From: Propionibacteriaceae bacterium
GTDB taxonomy: Bacteria; Actinomycetota; Actinomycetes; Propionibacteriales; Propionibacteriaceae
Assembly (NCBI GenBank): GCA_009780915.1
Contig: WQZD01000011.1
Coordinates: 1 to 64,000 of the forward strand
Length of the DNA: 64,000 nt
Reading direction: 5' to 3'
Positions 54,548-62,293 of this stretch are shown here, piece after piece. Every line of letters begins with the position of its first letter. Position 1 is the first letter of the stretch. A model generated the notes under the pieces. That model was not told the origin of the DNA, did not search any database, and worked only from the letters and a program-made list of their open reading frames with translations. Both the position numbers and the translations under genes were made by a program.

Positions 54548-55519
54548 TCATCCGACGACGGCCTGCGCTGGATTCTCGCCCGTCGGCTTCATGACCTCTT
54601 CCCACCACTGGGGTGGCACACAGGACCGGGATATCTGCTCCAACAAGGCGATCAGAGGGTACTCCGGGTCGCTCGACATCGCCTCCTCCAGACAGATGTT
54701 CATCACGGCGCCTTCCCCCGCGATCCACGCGACCATCCCCGTGACGCCGAGGATGGGCGTCCGCAACCCTGTCACCGTCCTCGACAAGACCTCGACCCAG
54801 AAGGGCAGACACTCCTTCGCTGTGTGCAGAGTCATCCCCTTCCAGATCTCGTCTCGCACCAACCCCGAACCGATCGCCACCCCGGCGCACAGGAAGTCCT
54901 CGTCGGACACGACCTCCCCAGCCGCCCAGCGTGACATCGCGTCCTGCACCATCTCGGCCGCGCTGCGAGGATCCTCGTCGCCCACCCGATCCAGGCACGC
55001 CATGAAGCAGGTCAGCAAGTCATCTTCCCTGGCCCCGACCGGGGCCGCCATCGTCTGCGCCAGCGCCGATCGGCTCGCCACCACGGGACCCCCCATGGCG
55101 GCGGAGACAGGGCCCGGATCCGGCAGAGGCCTGCCGAGGGTCGAGCCCGCTTCATCGAGGAAGCACCACTGGCCGTGGGACACCACGATGGCGTCGAGCA
55201 CCCGTCGGCCCAGTCGGTCGGAGATGTCCTCCAAGACCGAGCGCGCCTTGGCCCGATCCCCGTAGGCGGCCAGGAAGACGGTCGTGCCGTCCACGGGGTT
55301 CCCCCGGGCATCGCACGTCAGCCTCTCAGTCAGCCAGGCGGCAGCCTGGGGGTCCTCGAAGGCGTCCAGATCTTCATGCGCGGTCACAGCCACCTGACTG
55401 TGCCGGACCACGACCGCGACGAGCGCGTCACAGGGGTGGAAGCCGATCAGATGAGGGATCGCTTCGAGCAGGTGCTCCGGCGACCGTAGTGTGGGAATGG
55501 CGGTGGTTGTAGTTCTCAT
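54548..55519 (-). CDS. DUF4192 family protein
   Basis: 323 residues, soluble. The N-terminus TLRSPEHLLEAIPHLIGFHPCDALVAVVV is the family signature, followed by AYGDRAKARSVLEDISDRLG and a helical C-terminal half. Function not known to me. ATG 55519 has CATTGT (55526-55531) ending 6 nt upstream and no SD, so it is probably leaderless. It shares a regulatory element with comEA-comEC. Confidence 0.82.
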   Translation of the reverse strand: MRTTTTAIPTLRSPEHLLEAIPHLIGFHPCDALVAVVVRHSQVAVTAHEDLDAFEDPQAAAWLTERLTCDARGNPVDGTTVFLAAYGDRAKARSVLEDISDRLGRRVLDAIVVSHGQWCFLDEAGSTLGRPLPDPGPVSAAMGGPVVASRSALAQTMAAPVGAREDDLLTCFMACLDRVGDEDPRSAAEMVQDAMSRWAAGEVVSDEDFLCAGVAIGSGLVRDEIWKGMTLHTAKECLPFWVEVLSRTVTGLRTPILGVTGMVAWIAGEGAVMNICLEEAMSSDPEYPLIALLEQISRSCVPPQWWEEVMKPTGENPAQAVVG

Positions 55520-55525
55520 GCTGAG

Positions 55526-55607
55526 ACAATGGGCATCCGATCCCCTGTGTTGCTGGCGGCCGACGAAAATGTGGATAACTTGGCACAGATCGCCCCACCT
55601 GTGGACA
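55526..55607 (-). promoter_or_regulatory. DUF4192 promoter with paired DnaA-like boxes
   Basis: -10 CATTGT (55526-55531), no good -35. TGTGCCAAGTTATCCACA at 55570-55587 is identical to the comEA element and 51 nt from the start codon. The second box, TTGTCCACAG (55599-55608), matches the DnaA-box form common in high-GC actinobacteria. Confidence 0.7.
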
Positions 55608-55692
55608 ACTCGTCCCCGACCCGCGACGGACTCGCCGATCGCCGCCCGACCAGCCCCACCCCCAAGGCGGAAATCCCGTATCCTGGTCAGTG

Positions 55693-56397
55693 ATGGCAAC
55701 TCCTCACACCCCCAGCACCGGCCCGCGCCGGTCGGCCCCTGGACCGCAGACCAGTCCCACGGGCGCGCCCCGGCGCGCGTACACGCCCGAGGAGACACAA
55801 CCCATCATGTCGGGGTACACCTACCAGCCCCACACCGATCAACCGACGACCTTCGCCCCCGAGACGTCCGCCCCCTTGGCGCCGATCCAACCGGGCTCAG
55901 ACTCGATCGACAACTACAAACCCAAGAAACGCATCGGCTGGGTCATCGTGGTGGCTGTGGTCCTCGTGGCCGGCATCGTCGGCGGGATCGTCCTGAACAA
56001 CCTCCCCCGCCCCACGGCGTCGCCCACGGCCAGCCAGTCCCCCGCCGTGTCGTACCCCACCCCGTCGCGCACAGGAGGACAGGCCTTCGAGGACGCGACG
56101 GTGTCCGGGTACTGGAAGATCACCAACACGGTGTGGGGCGCCTCGGGGGTGCAGTTGACCGTCGAGATCACGGTGGACACAGGGCTCTTGCACTACGCGT
56201 TCTACGCCTACGCCAACGACGGATCGACCCAGGTCGATCCCGTCGAGACCGCCCCCACGGCGTTGGTGCCTGGCTTCGCCGCGCCCGGGGACACCATCGT
56301 CGGCACGCTCACATTCGAACTCACCCGACAGCCCATGACGCTGGTCATGGTCTCCGGTAGTCAGACCCAACTATCGGCACTTGCGGTTGAAGGGTGA
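55693..56397 (+). CDS. Single-span membrane protein with Pro/Thr-rich N-terminus
   Basis: About 234 residues: a Pro-rich disordered cytoplasmic part (1-80), one span (about 84-104), a short Ser/Pro linker and an extracytoplasmic beta domain with no known catalytic motif. The layout mirrors the larger protein encoded at 58162-59637 but sequence similarity is limited. TATCCT (55679-55684) ends 8 nt before ATG 55693 or 5 nt before GTG 55690. Function unknown. Confidence 0.65.
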   Translation: MATPHTPSTGPRRSAPGPQTSPTGAPRRAYTPEETQPIMSGYTYQPHTDQPTTFAPETSAPLAPIQPGSDSIDNYKPKKRIGWVIVVAVVLVAGIVGGIVLNNLPRPTASPTASQSPAVSYPTPSRTGGQAFEDATVSGYWKITNTVWGASGVQLTVEITVDTGLLHYAFYAYANDGSTQVDPVETAPTALVPGFAAPGDTIVGTLTFELTRQPMTLVMVSGSQTQLSALAVEG

Positions 56398-56418
56398 GAA
56401 GAAGGTAAGATACCGTTA

Positions 56419-56434
56419 CCTACGCAACCGTAGG
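56419..56434 (+). promoter_or_regulatory. Inverted repeat upstream of fadD
   Basis: CCTACG-CAAC-CGTAGG, perfect 6-bp arms, within GTTACCTACGCAACCGTAGG. It lies just downstream of a TAAGAT box (56406-56411) and 27 nt before the fadD start. TetR-type fatty-acid regulators use palindromes of this kind; the assignment is inferred. Confidence 0.5.
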
Positions 56435-56460
56435 TTCTCCGGGAATGTTGGGAGGCACTC

Positions 56461-58131
56461 ATGAACTATTCATCCTTCTACCAGCCGGGCGTCCCCGCCA
56501 AGATCGAGCTGCCCAGGACATCCCTGGTGGAGATGTGCGAGACAGCGGTGGCGCAGGCTAAAGACGCGATCGCCCTGGAATTCTTCGGTCGGACCACCAC
56601 GTACGCCACCCTGGGCGACCAGATCTCCCGGGCAGCCGAAGGATTGCGCCGCCTGGGCGTCTCCCGAGGCGACCGCGTGGCAGTCGTCCTCCCGAACTGC
56701 CCCCAACACATGGTCGCCTTCTACGCCATCCTGCGCCTCGGCGCCATCGTCGTGGAACACAACCCCTTGTACACCTCCCGCGAGCTGCGCCACATGTTCG
56801 AGGACCACGCCGCCAGGGTCGTCATCGCCTGGGACGTCGCCGTGGAGAAGCTGCGCGCCCAACCGGGCGACATCGAGCTGGACCACATCATCTCCGTCAA
56901 CCTCCTCACCGAGTTCCCGCTGAGCAAGCGCCTCGCCTTGAAGCTTCCGCTGCCGAACCTGAGGGCCACCCGCAAGAAGCTGACGACCAAGGTTCGGCAC
57001 ACCATCGAATGGACCGACCTGCTCGCCCACCACCCCCTGAAGAAATCCCACCCCAGGCCCAGCGTGAACGACATCGCCATGATCCAGTACACCTCGGGCA
57101 CGACGGGACTGCCCAAGGGCGCCATCCTCACCCATCTCAACATCTATTCCAACGCCCTCCAGGGCGCCGCCTGGATGCCCGACACCCGCACACGCGCAGA
57201 GACCTTCTACGCCATCCTGCCCTTCTTCCACGCCTTCGGGACGACCATGTTCGTGATCTACGGCATCTTGAAGCAGGCCCACATCGTCCTCTTCCCGACC
57301 TTCGACCTGTCGCTGGTCATGGCCGCGGCCAAGAAGAACCCGCCGACCGTGTTCTGCGCCGTGCCTCCGATCTTCGAAGCCATCGCGATCGCCTCGAAGA
57401 AGCGTCGGATCTCCTTCCGCTCCGCGAAGGTGTGCATGTCCGGCGCCATGTCGCTGCCCCTGTCCACCATCGAGTTGTGGGAGTCCGTCTCGGGGGGACC
57501 CCTGGTCGAGGGGTACGGCATGACCGAGGCCTCCCCCGTGGCGCTGGGGAACCCCTTCCACACGACGCGCCGCCCCGGCACGGTCGGCCTGCCGTTCCCG
57601 TCCACCGAGATCAAGGTCGTCGACATCGACGATCCCACCGTGGAGGTACGCCAAGGCGAGCGCGGAGAATTGCTCGTGCGCGGCCCCCAGGTCTTCAGCG
57701 GGTACTGGAACAATCCGGAGGAGACGGCGCGTACCCTCCTGCCCGGAGGGTGGCTCGCCAGCGGAGACATCGTCGTGCAGGACGAGGACGGCTTCACCAC
57801 CATCGTCGACCGGAAGAAAGAGCTCATCATCACGTCGGGGTTCAACGTCGCCCCCACCGAGGTGGAACTCGTCCTCAAATCCCATCCGTCGGTCGCCGAC
57901 GCGGCCGTGGTGGGGATGCCCAACCAGCACTCCGGCGAGGAAGTGGTCGCTGCCATCGTGACCCACCCAGGCCACCGGCTCAACACCGACGAGCTCCGCG
58001 CCTTCTGCCGGGCCCGTCTGGCCGCGTACAAGGTCCCCCGCAAGTTCTACCCGGTGGAAGACCTGCCCAAGTCCTTGCTGGGCAAAGTGCTGCGCAACCA
58101 GGTACGCGAGGAGTTGGCGCGGCTGAGGTGA
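56461..58131 (+). CDS. fadD: Long-chain fatty-acid-CoA ligase
   Basis: 556 residues of the ANL superfamily. The P-loop is MIQYTSGTTGLPKGAILTH (about residues 205-223), then VEGYGMTEASPVALGN, and the hinge and C-terminal lysine region DRKKELIITSGFNVAPTEVE with LGKVLRNQVREEL. It activates free fatty acids for beta-oxidation or lipid synthesis. ATG follows GGGAGG. Divergent-type palindrome upstream suggests fatty-acid-responsive control. Confidence 0.9.
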   Translation: MNYSSFYQPGVPAKIELPRTSLVEMCETAVAQAKDAIALEFFGRTTTYATLGDQISRAAEGLRRLGVSRGDRVAVVLPNCPQHMVAFYAILRLGAIVVEHNPLYTSRELRHMFEDHAARVVIAWDVAVEKLRAQPGDIELDHIISVNLLTEFPLSKRLALKLPLPNLRATRKKLTTKVRHTIEWTDLLAHHPLKKSHPRPSVNDIAMIQYTSGTTGLPKGAILTHLNIYSNALQGAAWMPDTRTRAETFYAILPFFHAFGTTMFVIYGILKQAHIVLFPTFDLSLVMAAAKKNPPTVFCAVPPIFEAIAIASKKRRISFRSAKVCMSGAMSLPLSTIELWESVSGGPLVEGYGMTEASPVALGNPFHTTRRPGTVGLPFPSTEIKVVDIDDPTVEVRQGERGELLVRGPQVFSGYWNNPEETARTLLPGGWLASGDIVVQDEDGFTTIVDRKKELIITSGFNVAPTEVELVLKSHPSVADAAVVGMPNQHSGEEVVAAIVTHPGHRLNTDELRAFCRARLAAYKVPRKFYPVEDLPKSLLGKVLRNQVREELARLR

Positions 58132-58161
58132 CCCCTCAGGCCACCGCTCACACGCTAGACC

Positions 58162-59637
58162 TCACAGTCCCAGGCCGACCGTCACCGGCTGGGCCGACCC
58201 CACGCCGATCACCAGGACCGACCCCGACACGTTGGACTGGTCCACCGCGAAGATGAGCGCTCCTGAGAGCGTGTGCCCGCCGGAGAGGGTGGGCGCCCAC
58301 AGGGGATTGTCCGAACCGTCGGGCAGCGTGTAGAACATCTCCGCGCCGGAGTCGGTCTCATAGGTCGTGCCATCGGGGCCCATCAGCATGATGTCGGCGT
58401 TGGGGTCCGCGAAACCGATCGTCCCCGAGATCAACGTCATCGTCACATCGACGATGACGAAGGTCCGCCCGGGGTCAGGCGTGTAGAAACTGGCGATGCT
58501 CGTCGCCGTCTGCGCCGGACCCGTGACGGTGTACTCCACCGAGTCACCGTTGTCTTGCGTGAGAGTCACGGTCTGTCCGATCCCGGCGGTCGTGCCCCCC
58601 GTCCCGGGGGCAGTGGGGCCTGCGGTGCTCGACTGCGTGGGCGCCGCCGAGGAGGTCGGGCGGGGTGTGTAGATCGGGTTCGGCCCCTTGGACGCGGTCG
58701 TGGCCGCGGGCTGGGGAGTCCCAGAGGTACGGTTGGTCATCCAGACGACCCCCACCACGAGCAGAGCCACAACGATGACGCCGACCACGATGCCGACGAC
58801 CATGCCAGTCTTCTTCTTCTTGGGTGGCCCGCCAGGCGCGGGCTGCCCCCACCCCGGCGGTGGATAGGACTGGGAGTACATAGGCTGGGGCGCGTACCCC
58901 TGTGGGGGGTACGGGGCCGACAGGGGAGGCTGGCCGGGGTACGCCTGCGTGTCGAAGGGCGTAGCGGCGCCGTACCCCCCGCCAGGGGGCGGGTACGGTT
59001 GCCCGGCGCCGGGATAGAGTCCGCCCGTTCCGGGGTACGGCAGGCCGGGCGCCGGAGGGGCCGAGGGGTATGGCTGGGCGGATGTCGGGGGCGCCGGGGG
59101 GTACGGTTGGCCGGATTCCGGGGGCGCCGGGGGGTAGGGTTGACCGGTCGCCGAAGGGTACGGTTGACCGGACCCTGGGGGTGCCAGAGGGCCTGGTTGA
59201 CCAGACTCCGGGGGCGCCGAAGGGCCTGGCGCCTGTTGACCGGGGTACGAGAAGGACCCCGCCCAGCCGGACCCTGGGTACGCCTGGCCTGGCGCGGGAT
59301 AGGCGCCATCCATCCCAGCCGGTGGCACAGGCGTCGGCGGCTCGACAGGTGGCTGTGGCGGCTGCGGCGGCTCGATGGGCGGCTCGACCGGCGGCTGAGG
59401 CGGCTCGACCGGCATCTGTGGCGGTGTCACCGGCGGCTGCATCGGCTCCACAGGGGGCTGAGGCGGCCAAGGTTGCGGTTGCGGCGGCTGCCATGCCGGT
59501 GGCTGCGGCGCTGATTCGACCGGTTCGGTTGGCACCGCGTGGCCCTCGTCGGGCGTCGGGACGTGACCCGCGTCGGGCGCCGATGGTTCGTGCGGCTCTG
59601 GTTGAGTTCCGAAGTTCTGACTCCAAGTGTCGTTCAT
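58162..59637 (-). CDS. Pro-rich single-span membrane protein with DUF4352-like domain
   Basis: 491 residues: a long Pro/Gln/Tyr-rich N-terminus (1-315) with runs of QPYPPAPPESG-type repeats, a basic motif KKKK, one span (about 322-345), a Thr/Ser linker and an extracytoplasmic beta domain of DUF4352-like look. Only the domain layout supports this call. ATG 59637 follows GAGGACG. About 355 nt separate the start from the promoter at 59999-60027, leaving a long structured leader. Confidence 0.7.
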   Translation of the reverse strand: MNDTWSQNFGTQPEPHEPSAPDAGHVPTPDEGHAVPTEPVESAPQPPAWQPPQPQPWPPQPPVEPMQPPVTPPQMPVEPPQPPVEPPIEPPQPPQPPVEPPTPVPPAGMDGAYPAPGQAYPGSGWAGSFSYPGQQAPGPSAPPESGQPGPLAPPGSGQPYPSATGQPYPPAPPESGQPYPPAPPTSAQPYPSAPPAPGLPYPGTGGLYPGAGQPYPPPGGGYGAATPFDTQAYPGQPPLSAPYPPQGYAPQPMYSQSYPPPGWGQPAPGGPPKKKKTGMVVGIVVGVIVVALLVVGVVWMTNRTSGTPQPAATTASKGPNPIYTPRPTSSAAPTQSSTAGPTAPGTGGTTAGIGQTVTLTQDNGDSVEYTVTGPAQTATSIASFYTPDPGRTFVIVDVTMTLISGTIGFADPNADIMLMGPDGTTYETDSGAEMFYTLPDGSDNPLWAPTLSGGHTLSGALIFAVDQSNVSGSVLVIGVGSAQPVTVGLGL

Positions 59638-59827
59638 GACGTCGTCCTCGTCTAGGTATCTTGCCCCTATGGTAGCGCGATCACCTTGCGGGCGGGGGAA
59701 TGGTCTCACGGTGTGCGACACCTGCGGACGCGCCCGCCGTCGACCCCGAATACGACGAGGTGGATCATAGGGACGCAGACACAGGAGCATGGCGTGTGGT
59801 GGCGTGATTTTCTGGATCATGGATCCT

Positions 59828-59992
59828 GATCATGAGTACCGGGCCGGCCGGCGGGTTGGGGGGAAAGCCCGTCGGCCGACCCTCATGATCCCTAGGGCAA
59901 TTTTCCTCAGAGGGGGGTAACTGAGTTGCCCTTCGCGTACGATCCATCGGACCGTAGGCCCCTCCAGTGGTGGATCCCGCACCGGAGGCGAT
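59828..59992 (-). ncRNA. Candidate structured leader RNA with four stem-loops
   Basis: Starting a few nt after the predicted transcription start, four stems follow one another: 59961-59988 (9 bp), 59938-59956 (8 bp), 59894-59932 (outer 7 bp, inner 5 bp) and 59828-59890 (8 bp plus 15 bp with one mismatch). In the first two, the one imperfect position is a G-U pair on the minus strand but an A-C clash on the plus strand. It could be a riboswitch-like leader of the 58162-59637 gene or a free small RNA. No known RNA family was recognised. Confidence 0.5.
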
Positions 59993-59998
59993 ATGAAG

Positions 59999-60033
59999 AA
60001 TCTAGCACCCACAATCGATTGAGTCAAACGTTT
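59999..60033 (-). promoter_or_regulatory. Strong leftward promoter overlapped by a LacI-type operator
   Basis: TTGACT (60022-60027), 17-nt spacer, TAGATT (59999-60004) on the minus strand. The palindrome AAACGTTT (60026-60033), with a central CpG as in LacI-family operators, overlaps the -35. It lies about 80 bp upstream of the LacI-type gene, so repression or autoregulation by that protein is likely. Confidence 0.65.
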
Positions 60034-60109
60034 TGGGAAAACCATTGGGTTATAACAAGCCTTTCGTGTAAATTTGTTTCTGCTATGAATCGCAGCGATA
60101 GGGGGTATC

Positions 60110-61207
60110 GTGCTAGCTCGCGTCAACCATCGTCCCACTCAACGAGAGATCGCCGCCCAGGTCGGCGTGAGCGTGACGACCGTGTCCCGAATCCTCAACC
60201 CATCCGAGCTCCATCCCAACCGCTGGGCCTCGGAACACACGGTGGCCGCCATCCAAGCGGCGGCGGCCTCGATGGGGTACCGCCACAACGCCCTGGCCGT
60301 GTCTCTGCGCACATCACGCACCCAGACCGTCGGCGTCCTCGTCCCCATGGTGGGGGATTACGTCCTCGCGTCCATCTACTCAGGGATCGACGAGGTCGCC
60401 CGCGAGCATGGGATCACCGCATTGACCGCGTCGACCCTGGACGAGCCCGCCGTGCGTGCAGAACGTACCTTCTCGATGCTGGACCACCTGGTGGACGGCA
60501 TGATCTTCGCCGACGCCCACCTCGACGAGCACTTCCTCGACTCCATCGCCGAGCAGGGAGTCGCCTTCACCCTCGTCCATCGCCGGCATGACCGCCACGC
60601 GAGCGTCTCGTCCGACGACCTCACCGCCGGACGGCTGGCCGCGCAGCATTTCATCAGCCTCGGCCGCAAGCGTCTGGCCGTCATCACCGGACGACGCTTC
60701 ATGTCCACCGGCAGCGACCGTACCCAGGGATTCATCGACGCCGCCCTGGAGGCTGGCCTCGAGGAGCCGAGGATCATCGAGGCCGGCTTCGACGTCGACG
60801 CGGGCCGGGAGGCCGGACTGGCCATCCTGACCACCTCCCCACTGCCCGACGCCATCTTCGCCATCCATGATCGCGCCGCGTTGGGCGTCATCAGCATCCT
60901 CGGCCTGCATGGCGTGATCATCCCGGACGACGTGGCGGTCATCGGCTTCTACGACACGCCCGTCTCGTTGGCCACCGACCTGACGTCCATCAGCACCCCC
61001 CTGCACCAGATGGGTCGGCGGTCCCTGGAACTGCTCTTGGACCGCCTCAATGGAGAGCCGATCGAGTCCGAGGTCTTCCCGACGACCTTGACCGTCCGCG
61101 GCTCCACGGATCCGTCCCACTCAGTGGGAATGAATCTCGCCGCCTCCAGCGCGAATCCCCTGTCCGGCCAGTGGGCTCGTTTGAAGCGATCCCCGCGGCC
61201 GGCCTGA
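60110..61207 (+). CDS. LacI-family transcriptional regulator
   Basis: 365 residues. HTH (QREIAAQVGVSVTTVSRILN), the hinge helix NALAVSLRTSRT, then a periplasmic-binding-type sensor domain with SDDLTAGRLAAQHFISLGRKRLAVITG and DLTSISTPLHQMGRRSLELLLDRL. GTG 60110 has AGGGGG upstream and begins at the expected N-terminus. Ligand unknown. No sugar-uptake genes adjoin it, so it may act on the leftward structured transcript or remote genes. Confidence 0.9.
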   Translation: MLARVNHRPTQREIAAQVGVSVTTVSRILNPSELHPNRWASEHTVAAIQAAAASMGYRHNALAVSLRTSRTQTVGVLVPMVGDYVLASIYSGIDEVAREHGITALTASTLDEPAVRAERTFSMLDHLVDGMIFADAHLDEHFLDSIAEQGVAFTLVHRRHDRHASVSSDDLTAGRLAAQHFISLGRKRLAVITGRRFMSTGSDRTQGFIDAALEAGLEEPRIIEAGFDVDAGREAGLAILTTSPLPDAIFAIHDRAALGVISILGLHGVIIPDDVAVIGFYDTPVSLATDLTSISTPLHQMGRRSLELLLDRLNGEPIESEVFPTTLTVRGSTDPSHSVGMNLAASSANPLSGQWARLKRSPRPA

Positions 61208-61321
61208 CATCACGACCCCGGCGTCGGAGCGACTCCCACCCTGCGGCACACCTGTTGGACATTGTCTGTCACCATATGCAACAATCGAATTGCACATCAG
61301 CAATGAAGCTCAATGCTAGCC

Positions 61322-61402
61322 ATACTTCGTCTCGAGATAGTCCCCTCGAGGCGGACACAGGGTCGCTCCCCTCGCCAGTCGGCGGGAGCGGCCCTTTTCT
61401 TT
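61322..61402 (+). ncRNA. 6C-like small RNA (two hairpins and terminator)
   Basis: A 9-bp hairpin with a C-rich loop (CGTCTCGAG - ATAGTCCC - CTCGAGGCG, 61328-61353) is followed 6 nt later by a second hairpin with U-tract. The two-hairpin plan with C-runs at the loops resembles the actinobacterial 6C RNA, but only four consecutive Cs are present in each. The 5' end is approximate and no clear promoter was identified. Confidence 0.45.
61360..61402 (+). terminator. Rho-independent terminator
   Basis: Stem GGGTCGCTCCC / GGGAGCGGCCC (61360-61370, 61384-61394), one G-U pair, then TTTTCTTT. The best intrinsic terminator in the window. It ends the putative small RNA and any lacI read-through. Confidence 0.85.
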
Positions 61403-61499
61403 CGGGCATCACGGCCATGGATGCGTGTGCCGGACGTGTCGGGAGGTCGGGTCGCACGAACAGGCGGACGTGGTCAGTGACCGGCTCTCAGAGGCCGGG

Positions 61500-61832
61500 T
61501 CACAGATAGAGCCCGGCATGCCCCTCGTCGAGACGGGTCGTGGCGACGGCATGGAGGTCGCGTTCGCGCAACAGGATGTACACCTCGGCGTGCAACTCGA
61601 CTTCCGCCACCTCGTCAGGATCGAAGAGGACCCGGTCCCCATTCTTCACCGAGCGGACATTCGGCCCGATGGCGACGACGGTCGCCCATGCCAAACGGCG
61701 ACCCATTTTCACGGTCGCCGGGATGAGGATCCCGCCCCCAGACTTGCGTTCCCCCTCGATCTCGGACGAGACCAGGATACGGTCATGCAGCATGTGGATC
61801 GGCAGGGGCTCCTCAGTCGTCCTCTTCGCCAT
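61500..61832 (-). CDS. GroES-family co-chaperonin-like protein
   Basis: 110 residues. LHDRILVSSEIEGERKSGGGILIPATV is the GroES core with the mobile-loop position, followed by ATVVAIGPNVRSVKNGDRVLFDPDEVAEVE. No groEL lies nearby. It is encoded 9 nt after the DUF3618 gene and in the same operon. It may be an alternative co-chaperonin or a GroES-like protein of different role. Confidence 0.8.
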   Translation of the reverse strand: MAKRTTEEPLPIHMLHDRILVSSEIEGERKSGGGILIPATVKMGRRLAWATVVAIGPNVRSVKNGDRVLFDPDEVAEVELHAEVYILLRERDLHAVATTRLDEGHAGLYL

Positions 61833-61841
61833 GGTCGCTGG

Positions 61842-62150
61842 TCACTTCTTCTTGGTCAGCACAAGGATGGCGACGACGGCGACCGCGGTTCCAGCGGCGA
61901 CGGCCACCGATCCGATCCTCCACCCCGACTCGTCCTTGAAATACTTCTTCACATGGCCGACGGACTCGTGGACGATCCTCTTCCCTTCGTCCACCGCCTC
62001 ACGCGCCTGTTTCTTGCCTTCGAGGACGGTACGGTGGACGACGACCTTGGGATGCACCTGCGTGATCAACTCGGAGAGGTTGTCGGCCAAGCGCTGCCGA
62101 GCTTCCGCCAGATCACGCTCGATCTGATCGGGTGTACGTGCATCGGCCAT
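61842..62150 (-). CDS. DUF3618 family membrane protein
   Basis: 102 residues. The N-terminal TPDQIERDLAEARQRLADNLSEL helix is the DUF3618 signature, followed by a charged amphipathic region and one C-terminal span (about 78-97). ATG 62150 follows GAGGAGG. It is divergent from bcp, a pairing also seen in mycobacteria. Function unknown. Confidence 0.85.
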   Translation of the reverse strand: MADARTPDQIERDLAEARQRLADNLSELITQVHPKVVVHRTVLEGKKQAREAVDEGKRIVHESVGHVKKYFKDESGWRIGSVAVAAGTAVAVVAILVLTKKK

Positions 62151-62293
62151 GGTTCCTCCTCAAGGGGTCAACAGCACAAGTGTAGCGCCCCCGTGCCCGT
62201 CGCTGCTGGGCCATGTGCCGTGCCCCCACCCACCGGCCCAGGGGCGTCACCCACGCCCGACCGCCGTCGGAGAATGCCTGCTATCATCGACCT

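Noticed and set aside
59993-60022. Nine-codon leader peptide MKNLAPTID on the plus strand
   Set aside because: It has a good ribosome binding site but coincides with the leftward promoter; no attenuator follows and the lacI start is about 90 nt away. Insufficient support.
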